Position numbers and translations under genes: made by a program. From positions 1 to 64,000 of the forward strand of contig JAVTVY010037159.1 in NCBI GenBank assembly GCA_036873755.1: DNA of 64,000 nucleotides. The letters run 5' to 3'. Each line of letters begins with the position of its first letter. The stretch's first letter is position 1. The notes beneath the pieces were generated by a model. That model saw only the letters and a list, made by a program, of their open reading frames with translations, had not been told where the DNA came from and searched no databases. Of the stretch, positions 41,613 to 50,997 are shown piece by piece. Origin of the DNA: Hanleya hanleyi (lineage: Eukaryota > Mollusca > Polyplacophora > Lepidopleurida > Hanleyidae).

Positions 41613-43361
41613 TTAGCATTTCACTGCAGGAACCCCCATGTTCCCAATGACCAGGGCCTTCTTCCTAAATTCAACAACACAGTCGTAAGCAGACAGGAAG
41701 TCCGAACCCAGTAACAAATCCTGAACCACCGGAGCTACAATCATGTCGCCAAAGCAATTAAATCCTGCAACAGAAAGGGGAACCTGTCGAACCAACATTC
41801 CCATACTGGCCGTACCCTGAAATGCACCAGTTAGCTTAATGGGAGTAGATGACAGCCCTGTAAGCCCTAACTTTTCAAATAAGTCCGGACTCATGACTGT
41901 AACCTGAGAAGCAGTATCCACTATAGCTCTCACTGGAACTGAACCGACCCTGACCGGAACTACCATTGCCCCCTTCCGAGCCCCAGACACGGTAACGCCT
42001 CTAACGGCAGCAGTCAACCTGGCACCAACTGACGAGGCAGGTCCTCCTGTGGTAACCAACCCGTCAAGATTAGTGCGAACGGGGCAACTTCGACTTATGT
42101 GCCCTAATTGGCGACAAAGATGGCATCGTACTTGGGGACATCGGAAGCTCTTATGCCCATTTTTTCCACACGAGTAACAGGTAACTCTGTTAATAGGGGC
42201 TTCACTGGATACCGGTAGCTCGGGAGAATTAACAAGTCTCAATGAAGACTCACCCCGACCCTCCCGTAAAAAATCCCCTCCCACAGGCTCGATTTCCGTG
42301 CTAACTAGACGGACCCCTGCTACATTCAAAACTTGGTGATTATACAGTGAGGCGTTCACACATGTCAACGCCTCCTGAATAGTTTTGGGGTCTTTCTCCA
42401 TAGCAAACAAAACTACAGCCTGTGGTTCATGACAACCTTTGAAAAATTGCTCCACGGCTATTGATTCGACTAACTCACGAGGAGCCCCCGGATAACCCTT
42501 CACAGCTAAATGAACACACCTATAAGCAAAATCAGCCAAAGTGTCATCGGCCCCCCGCTCCTCCACCTGCAACCGATGTCGGATTGCTTGAGGAGGCTCG
42601 AGATCGCCATACCGTTTGTCTAAGGCTTCAAACAGCTCATCAAAAGAATTACAAACTGCTTTCGGTAAGAAAGAGTAATACTCGATGGCCTTGCCATGCA
42701 TGCACTCAGTCAAACGCTTCAGAGATTTTGCCTTGCTCCACTTTCGATCTTGAGCTTCTAATTCAAATTTAATCTTAAACGGCGACCAACCTTTGGTATC
42801 GCCAGAAAAAACTAATGTTTTCGGAAGTGGACGGCTGCTACTTCGTGTAAAAGGTGATGCCGAGGGGCTCCGGCCACGTGATGTTAAAGGGCTACGGCTA
42901 CACCAGCGTACTGTTGGAGGACCACGGAGAAGTCGACGCGATCTCAAACTCTCTTTATGTTGCCGGATAGGCTGCGAAACATTTGACCCTATTAACTTAT
43001 TTCCCTTGTCCTCCTGACCAGGAGCAATGCCAGAATGATCAATGAATGGAGAGGAATGACTACCTTTGTGCTCCTCCCCAACCTTACTATGTGAAGGGAC
43101 GAAAGGGTCAGAGATGGGCACAGAAGTGTGCTCCACCCTCTGATGATGCTCTGACCCCTCGCAAGCCTTCACCACCCCTGTATGCGTATAAGATGCATAC
43201 TGGACACCCTCACCAGCATTGCATTCCCTACCCCGCAACCCCGGCGTTTGCACAACATTGACCGTAGACAAACTTTCCTGCTCAACGTTACCCGTTGACA
43301 GCCTAACAGCACTGCCATCAGTCTGCACTGAACTAGCATCAGCCCCCATCCCTCTAACCAT
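41613..43361 (-). CDS. Retrotransposon gag-protease protein, intact, no polymerase
   Basis: An uninterrupted ORF of 582 codons. The first 190 residues are low-complexity with a basic Ser/Arg-rich part. A Ty3/Gypsy-type gag domain follows (about 190-350). Then come two CCHC zinc knuckles (CYSCGKNGHKSFRC and CHLCRQLGHISRSC, about 398-430) and a retropepsin-like domain whose active site reads IVDTASQ (about 482). The stop at 41613 comes right after the protease. The sequence beyond (41000-41600) has no RT, RNase H or integrase. It may be a deleted Gypsy element or a retained stand-alone gag-protease gene. The start ATG at 43361 is assumed. Confidence 0.85.
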   Translation of the reverse strand: MVRGMGADASSVQTDGSAVRLSTGNVEQESLSTVNVVQTPGLRGRECNAGEGVQYASYTHTGVVKACEGSEHHQRVEHTSVPISDPFVPSHSKVGEEHKGSHSSPFIDHSGIAPGQEDKGNKLIGSNVSQPIRQHKESLRSRRLLRGPPTVRWCSRSPLTSRGRSPSASPFTRSSSRPLPKTLVFSGDTKGWSPFKIKFELEAQDRKWSKAKSLKRLTECMHGKAIEYYSFLPKAVCNSFDELFEALDKRYGDLEPPQAIRHRLQVEERGADDTLADFAYRCVHLAVKGYPGAPRELVESIAVEQFFKGCHEPQAVVLFAMEKDPKTIQEALTCVNASLYNHQVLNVAGVRLVSTEIEPVGGDFLREGRGESSLRLVNSPELPVSSEAPINRVTCYSCGKNGHKSFRCPQVRCHLCRQLGHISRSCPVRTNLDGLVTTGGPASSVGARLTAAVRGVTVSGARKGAMVVPVRVGSVPVRAIVDTASQVTVMSPDLFEKLGLTGLSSTPIKLTGAFQGTASMGMLVRQVPLSVAGFNCFGDMIVAPVVQDLLLGSDFLSAYDCVVEFRKKALVIGNMGVPAVKC

Positions 43362-43769
43362 TGGACTACCGCAGTCAATGCGTTCAAGTGTGCTTATTCA
43401 ACTCAAACTCATCAGGAAAAATGAAAAAGAACAAGACCCTTCAAAACAAGTGCATCACGCGTTACCGCAGTCAACGCGTTGTTGCAACTTCCCTGTGAAG
43501 TCCAAAAACTAGAAACAAACCAAGCCAAATAAGATACAAAATAATCGCTGTCGCTGGTAGCCCAGTTAGTGCCTAAGGGCTCAATAGAATATGTATTGAA
43601 TACCAAACAATCATCAAATCGTGTCAATCAATACCAAATGAGACGGAGTTATCAACAATCAAAGTCTATTTCCCCCCCAAAAAAATCAAAATTCACCTAA
43701 TTGGCATTTCCAAATCACCAACTAAATTATGGTTGCGTATTTAATAAATGCTTTTCCAAAATCGGGGGC

Positions 43770-44110
43770 AGTGTTGATGCCAACACCAAATGTTTTTATT
43801 TATTTATTTTTTTTTTTAACTAAATGTAAGAGTGTTTTAATAAACACTAATCACTCAACCAAAATCAGATGGTGTCACTTGACACCACCATACCACAAAG
43901 TAATTGAGTGTAGTGCTGATATATCAACACTCAAAAGTAAACCCAAGAATGTGTTTGCATAAACACTAAACTTTCAATCAAAATCAGATGGTGTCACTTA
44001 ACACCACCAGACCACAATCAAATTGAGTGCAGTGTTGATATGTCAACACTCAAATCTCAAAATACAATCAGAGTTTGTGTTGTAATAAACATCAAACAAT
44101 CAGCCACATT
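43770..44110. repeat. About 119-bp tandem repeat made of hairpins
   Basis: Each unit contains three inverted repeats in order: GTGTTTTAATAAACAC, GGTGTCACTTGACACC, and GAGTGTAGTG with CAACACTC. The second copy (from 43950) has different bases but keeps the pairing (GTGTTTGCATAAACAC, GGTGTCACTTAACACC). ACAGTGTA boxes follow at 44246, 44284 and 44328. Confidence 0.75.
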
Positions 44111-44789
44111 CAGCAGATCAAAATCTGATTAAATATGGTTTGTTAACAACCCACCACCAAAATATTGACTGTTTATTTAAACTCAAAATTTATTATTCCC
44201 AAAATACTGAGTGTATTTCAGCAACACCGATCACTCACCCTTTTTACAGTGTAAGTCACCATTGAGTACACCATCAAGGTTTACAGTGTATACTGACCAC
44301 CACAGAATATGAGGTCAATTCAATTTGTACAGTGTAACTCACCAAATCAGAATGAACACCAGCAATTTATGTATTAACTATGTAAACTCACAGGTAGCAT
44401 TCAGCTACAAGTAACACCTCACGAAAAGCCACGAAGTTAGTAGCCAAGCTATGAGGATAAATTTTGACGAAGTCCAAAAAAAACTAGGTACCAATATATT
44501 AGTAAATCTATTGAAACATTAATTTGAATGTTCTATGCCATGGCTAGCAAGAATTTCAATCAAATGAGAGAAAATCCCCCACATTCAACGTAAGCACCAG
44601 CTAATCCCTCGCGCAATAGCAACAGGCAATAAATAGCCAGGTGAACTTGACGATGAAATTGGGCGTGTGTATTCCTCCGCGGTGATGCGATCTGGTGGTG
44701 ATGCAGTCTGCCTCCTCGGACAGAAAGTAGTCCCAAATTCTCCGGCATTCTCCTGCAATCTTCAGGGGCGAGAGGGGTCCCTACTGTAT

Positions 44790-45400
44790 CGATTGGATCG
44801 AGTGAGGTGTCAAAGTGAAGCATTCGTGAAGGGGCATCCGACGGGATGGGTGTGACGTGGAACTGACGTCATTCTATGCATGCGCAGTAGACAAAGTGTA
44901 TGGAAATAGACGTTTTGGGATCTAGGTGGGCCACTATTGGTCCGATGGAGTCGTATGAGATATCAATGTGAAGCATTCGTGAAGGAGCATCCGCGGCAAT
45001 GGGGGTGACGTGGAACTGACGTCATTCTGCGCATGCGCAGTAGTCAAAGAGTGTGGAAATAGACGTTTTGGGGTCTAGGTGGGCCCCTACTGGTCCGATG
45101 GAGTCGTATGAGGTATCAATGTGAAGCATTCGTGAAGGAGCATCCGCCGGGATTGGTGTGACGTGGAACTGACGTCATTCTGCGCATGCGCAAGCAGGAA
45201 TTGTGGGAAAAGGGTATGGAAATAGACATTTTGGGGTCTAGGTGAGCCCCTAGTGGTCCGATGGAGTCGTATGAGGTCTTATTTTGAAGCTCTCGTGAAG
45301 CAGCATCCGACTGAACTAATGTATCATCCGTGTTCAATAGTCTGCGCATGCGCAGCCTGGTCGTAATATAGAAAGCAGGCATTTTGGGGATGCGTGGGGG
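44790..45400. repeat. 153-163-bp tandem units with CRE and NRF1-like palindromes
   Basis: Unit starts near 44804, 44957, 45110 and 45273 (GAGGTATCAATGTGAAGC, CATTCGTGAAGGAGCATCCG). Most units carry TGACGTCA followed within 15 bp by TGCGCATGCGCAGTAG. Related units recur at 58790-59610 beside the second Polinton-like copy, so they probably belong to the ends of that element. Confidence 0.8.
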
Positions 45401-45574
45401 TGTGTTTGGGGTACTAAACCACTATGGGACTATGGTTGTGGTTTGGTGGTGTGGGCTCTGCGCAAGTGTGTGACGTCACTTCCGGTTTCAAAAAAACTAC
45501 CTTCGAACCCAGAAGAGTTCCAATTTTCCCTTAGACGTGGGGTCCGGATTTTCCATCCTGCTTTTTCCCAGCCC

Positions 45575-45634
45575 GGCCCGGCCGCAGCGCGCGCGCGCGG
45601 GTTATCCGACCGCACGCGCGCGCGCGTGCGGGTT
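45575..45634. other. Alternating CG tract with a perfect 20-bp palindrome
   Basis: 45611-45630 is a perfect palindrome of alternating purine and pyrimidine (CGCACGCGCG and its mirror complement), preceded by GCGCGCGCGCGCGGGTTA at 45587. The GCGGGTTA motif follows both blocks. A Z-DNA or cruciform former at the left edge of the Polinton-like element. Confidence 0.8.
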
Positions 45635-45751
45635 AAAGGGAAGTTTCGGATGTGTGCAAGGGCACTATATCACATCGGGGTATATATTTCATCCAAGTAT
45701 AGCGGAAAGCGGTTGTCGTGAATAACAACAAGTTCAGCAATGTTTATACAG

Positions 45752-45810
45752 TTTATTATCCCCAATGCTACATCATACCCAGACTGGGCCGGGGAGCCGC
45801 CCTGGGTATG
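45752..45810 (-). terminator. 3' UTR stem-loop and poly(A) signal of the zinc-finger gene
   Basis: On the minus strand a stem CATACCCAG/CTGGGTATG (45774-45782 with 45802-45810) precedes AATAAA (45757-45752) by about 20 nt. The second copy has the same layout at 60073-60125. Confidence 0.7.
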
Positions 45811-45955
45811 TTTAATATGTTCACAGCAAAACAAATTGAAATATCAAACACCATGTTTTATTATTTAACGCACCGTCACATTTAATGTTTACTGAGCTCA
45901 AGTCAACGATCAGCATGTAGATATAGAGAGTATATACGGCATGTTATGCTATTCA

Positions 45956-46900
45956 TCAGTGCAAGGGTGACGCATTCAGCCGATGGGGGTGGTCGATCAG
46001 CTTGGTAACGAAGAAGGTAACATTGGTGACCCTCTCTACGACCCTTTGTGTGTTGGGGCGTTGACGATGTGCCCATCTCAAGGGATCCACGGTGTCCAGT
46101 TTCTCCAGCATCGTCTCTAGCGACGCCCGGTTAATGATGTTGAACGGCTGGTCAAACACATGGCTGTTATTACTGGCATAATAATACCGTAACTGGTCCG
46201 TCTCTTTGTGACGTAAGATGTACCCGAAAGCGACATTCAATTTGAAGACCGTAGCTTGGTCATTGAAGATGGCTTTCACGTAGCTGCGTAGAAGGGTGAG
46301 GTCGGTCAGTGGGAAATTGTAGATATCTGGAATAGGGCGATCACGGTGGAAAACGTGCCGTATCATGGGCCATTGGCGCCGATAGATGTCACTCACTGGA
46401 TGGGCGTCCTGTAACAGATCGCTAGGAACATCCACTGCATCTTCCAGAAAATGTTCGATGTCGTCAGGCGTATGACTAGCAACAATAATGCTAGGGACTG
46501 GCTGGATGTCTAGGCTCTTCTGAACTGTGGGTGCAGGCGGGCTCTCTGTGATCGCATCACCACTGGCATTCGTCTCCCCGGGCTCATCTTCACTGGGTCT
46601 GACCCTCCTGGGTGCCACTTTAGTGGGAAGTTGTCGCCCAAACCGTGGAGACGGGGCATGAATCAAACGCTGATGCCGTCTTAACTGACTCGGTCGTTTG
46701 AAGAGTTGACCACATTCATTACATTGTTCCGTCGCGCCCTCGTGGAATGAGCGTTCGTGGCGCAGTAAAGGATCCTCCCGATTAAATGACCGTGCGCAGG
46801 TTATACAAGTATACCGTGCGCCGTTGTGGATGGAGGACTCGTGCCGTCGCAAATCTTCTGGGCGAGTAAACTGCTTCTGGCAAGTTGTGCAAGTGAACAT
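45956..46900 (-). CDS. C2H2 zinc-finger protein of the Polinton-like element
   Basis: An intact ORF of 314 codons. Three tandem C2H2 fingers occupy residues 1-82 (MFTCTTCQKQF, CITCARSFNREDPL, CNECGQLFKRPSQLRRH), each ending H-x4-H. A low-complexity Pro/Glu hinge (about 85-150) and an unrecognised C-terminal domain (about 165-314) follow. It is probably a DNA-binding regulator. It is transcribed away from the structural genes, from a TATAAAAG box at 47044-47037. A broken homologue is at 60250-60781. Confidence 0.85.
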   Translation of the reverse strand: MFTCTTCQKQFTRPEDLRRHESSIHNGARYTCITCARSFNREDPLLRHERSFHEGATEQCNECGQLFKRPSQLRRHQRLIHAPSPRFGRQLPTKVAPRRVRPSEDEPGETNASGDAITESPPAPTVQKSLDIQPVPSIIVASHTPDDIEHFLEDAVDVPSDLLQDAHPVSDIYRRQWPMIRHVFHRDRPIPDIYNFPLTDLTLLRSYVKAIFNDQATVFKLNVAFGYILRHKETDQLRYYYASNNSHVFDQPFNIINRASLETMLEKLDTVDPLRWAHRQRPNTQRVVERVTNVTFFVTKLIDHPHRLNASPLH

Positions 46901-46904
46901 CTTG

Positions 46905-47680
46905 GAGGTTGACAGTGTCGTAGCTCCTCTCGTCAGATAGACGCAGGCTGGTGAGGCAGGCTTAGGCTGGTCAGGCAGGCTCAGACTGGTGAGGTGAAAC
47001 AGGTCAATGAATGCAGCAATGCCCTAAAAATTCCCACTTTTATACACCTACATAGACGTACCCGGATGCGGGCGCTGACGTCAAGTGCCCGGATGAAAGA
47101 CACGGACGTCAGCGAAAAAAAACCCCACATACACCTCACTACATGCAGTCGCCCCCTCAAGAACCTCATACATACCCGGATGCAGGTGCGGACGTCAGCG
47201 AAAAAAACCCACATACAGCTCACTACATGCAGTCGCCTCCTGTAGAACCTCATACATACCCGGATGCAGGCGCGGACGTCAGCGAAAAAAACCCACATAC
47301 AGCTCACTACATGCAGTCGCCTCCTGAAGAACCTCATACATATATTCACCACATGCAGTCACCTCCTCAAGAACCTCATGGTGCCCGGATGAAAGACACG
47401 GAAGTCAGCGAAAAAAACACACATACACCTCACTACATGCAGTCGCCGCCTCAAGAACCTCATACATACACCGGGTACTAGAATGCTTTCGCCTACGTCC
47501 GCGCCTGCATCCGGGTACTTCTATGTAGGTGTATAAAAGTAGGAATTTTTAGGGCATTGCTGCATTCATTGGCCTGCTTGACCTGACCATCCTGAGCCTG
47601 CCTGACCAGCCTGAGCCTATCGCACGAGAGGAGCTACTTGGCTGAGCCTCACCAGCCTGAGCCTGCCTCCCCGGAGCTAT
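46905..47680. promoter_or_regulatory. Divergent promoter: inverted duplication of TATA box and leader around an 84-bp array
   Basis: The left arm (about 46905-47085) and right arm (about 47490-47680) are reverse complements. Both contain TATAAAAG (47044-47037 on minus, 47532-47539 on plus), the start region AATTCCCAC/GGAATTTTTAGGGC, and a CAGCCTGAGCCTGCCT-rich leader. Between them lie about four 84-86-bp units (47086-47480) each with GACGTCAGCG and ACTACATGCAGTCGCC. The left half serves the zinc-finger gene. The right half faces the structural genes. Confidence 0.8.
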
Positions 47681-47840
47681 ACCATGAGACGTGGAGAAGA
47701 TTTTCCAGGGGATCCAGGAGCGTCTCCGGCGCTGTAGTCTTTGTTGTTGTTGCTCTCTTCTTGCACTAACCAATCAGAATAGTACGTATCACGGACTACA
47801 CCCGTAGAGCTACGTCTAGGCGCGCATGTGTGACATGGTC

Positions 47841-47848
47841 TATAAAAC
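47841..47848 (+). promoter_or_regulatory. TATA box of the first rightward gene
   Basis: TATAAAAC lies 46 bp before the ATG at 47894. The surrounding ACCAATCAGAATAG, GAGCTACG and CGTCCCTCTGGA blocks are conserved in the second copy (59930-60030, minus). Confidence 0.75.
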
Positions 47849-47893
47849 ACGTCCCTCTGGATCCCACGCCCCCATTCTTACGGTTATAGAGCC

Positions 47894-48199
47894 ATGACGG
47901 ACACCCATCCCTATGCGACTCGCATTTTACAGCATGCGACCGTGATTAATTCACTCACGGGTTACCGAGCAGTGGTTCGGTCCATGTTTGCAGATGGCGA
48001 CGACAACGAGGGGCGACGCCAGATCCTGAAAGAGTTTACAGAAGCGGTCCTCGACAGAGTGCACACGATGGAGAGGTGTGATATCACTCACCACTACTGG
48101 ACTATGACAGCCATCCTTGATGCCCGGATTATGGATCACGAGCGCTCACGCCGGAACCAGCGACGGCTCGTTGGCCTAGTAATGGTCTTTGCCCTATAA
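47894..48199 (+). CDS. Small conserved protein of the element, unknown (101 aa)
   Basis: An intact ORF starting MTDTHPYATRILQH, mostly helical by composition, with a basic C-terminal part (RSRRNQRRLVGLVMVFAL). I do not recognise a family. Conservation in the second copy (59581-59906), including its promoter, supports a real gene. Its stop codon lies inside the TATA box of the next gene. Confidence 0.75.
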   Translation: MTDTHPYATRILQHATVINSLTGYRAVVRSMFADGDDNEGRRQILKEFTEAVLDRVHTMERCDITHHYWTMTAILDARIMDHERSRRNQRRLVGLVMVFAL

Positions 48200-48241
48200 A
48201 TACGAGAGACAGTCAAATCTGGTACCATTCACGTACTGACC

Positions 48242-48643
48242 ATGACGGAGCATATCATACGGGCGTTTCTCAGCTTGACCCCCGAGGTTTTCCTGCACGT
48301 TTATGCGGATAAGGTCGATACCATGGAGGAGGTGGGAGACATCTGTGATGCGGACCCTACACAACCGTGCCCGGCTCACATTCGTCTGTCCCGGGAGGGC
48401 TGGACCAAATTCAAACGGGTGTTGTCTGGTGAACTGGACGGCGACCTCATTCACTTGTGTCACGATGTGTACAACCGACGCGGCCCCTTCTGTGCTCAAT
48501 TGGCTCGGCTAGATGGGGTACAGTGCATTTTATCAGACGAGTTGGACTGGTCATTTACCATGGATAATGTGCTGGCAGAAGCCAACAAAGAAAATCAGAA
48601 AGAAACTCCGGCCCAAGATATACCCGTTATAAATAAACGATAG
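48242..48643 (+). CDS. Small acidic protein of the element, unknown (133 aa)
   Basis: An intact ORF starting MTEHIIRAFLSLTPEVF. It has several acidic and Cys residues (DICDADPTQPC, HLCHDVYNRRGPFC) and a charged tail. A TATAAATA box at 48195 lies 46 bp before the ATG. No family is recognised. Position before the integrase suggests an early gene. Confidence 0.7.
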   Translation: MTEHIIRAFLSLTPEVFLHVYADKVDTMEEVGDICDADPTQPCPAHIRLSREGWTKFKRVLSGELDGDLIHLCHDVYNRRGPFCAQLARLDGVQCILSDELDWSFTMDNVLAEANKENQKETPAQDIPVINKR

Positions 48644-48670
48644 ATCCAGGGTCCATCATCATTTGTCACC

Positions 48671-49736
48671 ATGAAGAGCTGGGAGAAGGTGTTGGATAAC
48701 TTATACTACAGTCCCGACAGTCCGGCGGCCTATAGTGCATTGACGGCTCTCTATCGAGCGGCCAAACCCCAGGGGATACAACGTGCTCAAGTCCGAGATT
48801 GGTTAAGAAACAAGACACCTATACCTTACATCGAGCTGCCCGTCGCCATTTCCTACGGAACCGGGTCATCGTGGGAGGACTAGATGCCCAATGGCAAGCG
48901 CATTTGGTCGATATGAGCGCCTTTGCCAAACACAACGATGGAAATCGGTATATCTTGACGTGCATCGATATCCTGTCGAAGAACGCGTGGGTGGTACCCA
49001 TCCGGACGAAAACGGGGGCGAATCTCATAGCGGCGTTCAAGGACATCTTCAAAACCGGGCGCAAACCCATGTATTTGCAAAGCGACGAAGGCACGGAATT
49101 CCTCAACAGACCGTTCCAACAGTTTCTGAAGCCCAGAAGGTGTTTTTCTTCCATACGAGACCAAGGCTTCCGTTGTGGAAAGGTTAAACAGGACATTCAA
49201 AGGCCGCATGTATAAATATTTCACCTATAAGAATACAAGGCGGTACATCGATGTTCTCCCGAAACTTGTGAGTGGTTACAATCGAGCCTATCACCGGAGT
49301 ATAGAGAGAGCCCCCATTACCGTGACCCAACGCAATGAAGCCCAAGTCCGGCGTGTCTTGTACCCCAGGCAATCGCAGCGAACGCCGAAGGAGGTGTTCA
49401 AGGTCGGGAACCCTGTACGAATCAGTAAAGTCAAAGGTCAATTTGAGAAAAGTTACTTGCCCAACTGGAGCGATGAAGCACTTCCTGATTAAACGGCGCC
49501 TACACCGACAGCAGCGAGTCTATGAACTGGAAGATCTTCAAGGAGAATCGTTGCTAGGGACGTTTTACGAGACGGAATTACAGCCTGTCGTAAAAACAAA
49601 GCAAGACTACTACACGGTAGAGCAGGTTTTGAAAACGGAACGTCGATGTGGCAAACTATTTCATTTCGTCAAATGGCAAGGCTGGCCCAGTTCCTTCAAT
49701 TCCTGGGTCGCGGCCAACCAGGTGAAACGACTATAA
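48671..49736 (+). pseudogene. Retroviral-type integrase with chromodomain, frameshifted
   Basis: The order is an N-terminal helical segment (YYSPDSPAAYSALTALYRAA), an rve catalytic core with DAQWQAHLVDMS and the second Asp in SDEGTEF, and a C-terminal chromodomain-like segment (YTVEQVLKTE, FHFVKWQGWP, NSWV). At least three frame changes (about 48815, 49150-49190, 49440-49480) break it. The family is the cellular-like integrase of Polintons, also found in free transposon-derived genes. TATAAATA at 48630 precedes the ATG; the final TAA lies inside the next TATA box. Confidence 0.85.
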
Positions 49737-49787
49737 AGCCAGACACCACTACCGTCATCCTTCATTCCACGTTCGACCACGGTGCTA

Positions 49788-50250
49788 TGGACAAACAGCA
49801 GCTGCCTCTGAACACAGCGTCTCCCAAAACGCGCAAAGCGCAAGTGGGCTTTGTGGTGATATTGCTAACCCTGTTGAGTGTGTTGTACGGAGGTGTGTTT
49901 TACGATGTAGCCTATGTCAGCACTCTTCTTAACCAATTTAGAACTCCAGCCACCAGTCAAACCAGTCTACAGATAGCACCAGTCAACCCCGTATCGAGCC
50001 CAAGTCATCACCACCACCACACTCCGTGTACAAGCCACATCGAGCTCCACACCAAGTATACAGTCCACACCTACACCAAGTACACTCACTACGTATGAAA
50101 ACCCACCGGATTTCATCCCTCACAGTGAACAGACAACGACGACCGACGTTGTACCCACCACCACTCCAGTTCACTCGTACCAAATTTACAAGAGCGGGTT
50201 ACCACGACAGCGGATACACCTCGAACCATGGACCCTCGGTGGCAGCATCC
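49788..50250 (+). pseudogene. Single-span membrane protein, probably frameshifted
   Basis: ATG at 49788 follows TATAAAG (49732) by 55 bp. After a short N-terminus there is one strong membrane segment (VGFVVILLTLLSVLYGGVF, about residues 24-42), then a Ser/Pro/His-rich part. The open frame ends at 50098, but another frame from about 50095 to 50250 has a Thr/Pro-rich coding look, so a frameshift near 50060-50100 is likely. Polinton-type elements often encode such a protein; its role is unknown. Confidence 0.5.
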
Positions 50251-50833
50251 CTTCACTTGCGTCATCGCAGGACCCACGGGCTCCGGCAAAACGCACTCCG
50301 TCAGGAAGCTCCTTCAACACGCCGACAGCATGATCACCCCACCCATTGCCCGAGTCGTGTGGTGTTATGGAGAATGGCAGGCAGTGTATGCAGCAATGCC
50401 CCACATCACGTTCGTGGAAGGCCTACCTAACCTGGCCGATTTGGAACCCGACACCTTGGTGATTCTGGATGATCTCATGGCAGAGACGGAAGCGCGTCAC
50501 CCAACTCTTTACCAAAGGCAGCCATCATCGACGGCTCAGCATCATCTACATTGTGCAGAATCTGTTCAGTAAAACAAAGAACATCGGAACATCAGCTTAA
50601 ATGCCCACTACCTGATGGTCTTCAAAAACCCGAGAGATACCACTCAACTGCTGCACCTGGCGAGACAGATGTATCCCGGCCGCACACCGTTTGCGTTGGA
50701 AGGCTTTAAAGATGCGACAACCCCTCAGCACGGGTATATGCTCTTCGACCTCAAGCAAGCCACCCCCGATCACCTTCGACTACGGACCGGCATCTTTCCC
50801 GGAGAGACCCACCACGTGTACATGCAAAAATAA
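50228..50833 (+). pseudogene. Genome-packaging ATPase (FtsK/HerA type), broken
   Basis: The N-terminal frame has a Walker A motif (IAGPTGSGKT, residues 13-22) and a Walker B motif (LVILDDLM, about 76-83). The frame then shifts near 50480, stops at 50572, and conserved-looking C-terminal sequence (MVFKNPRD, HGYMLFDL) resumes at 50615-50833 in the original phase. Two or more compensating indels are implied. AATAAA at 50892-50897 follows. Confidence 0.85.
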
Positions 50834-50997
50834 TGTAAACACATCCACAGTGGCTCCCCCAGCTGGAGTGTGTGTGTTTGATGATGGGGATAATAAAAAG
50901 AATTAATACCACATCATGGTTGACTTTGTCTCTGTTCGATATTGAGGAGGTAGATAGATAAAAAGGGCAGGGTTGTGGGTTCTAGCATTAGTTGTAC

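Noticed and set aside
48799..49224. Overlapping minus-strand ORFs in the integrase region
   Set aside because: Shadows of the integrase frame; no protein motifs.
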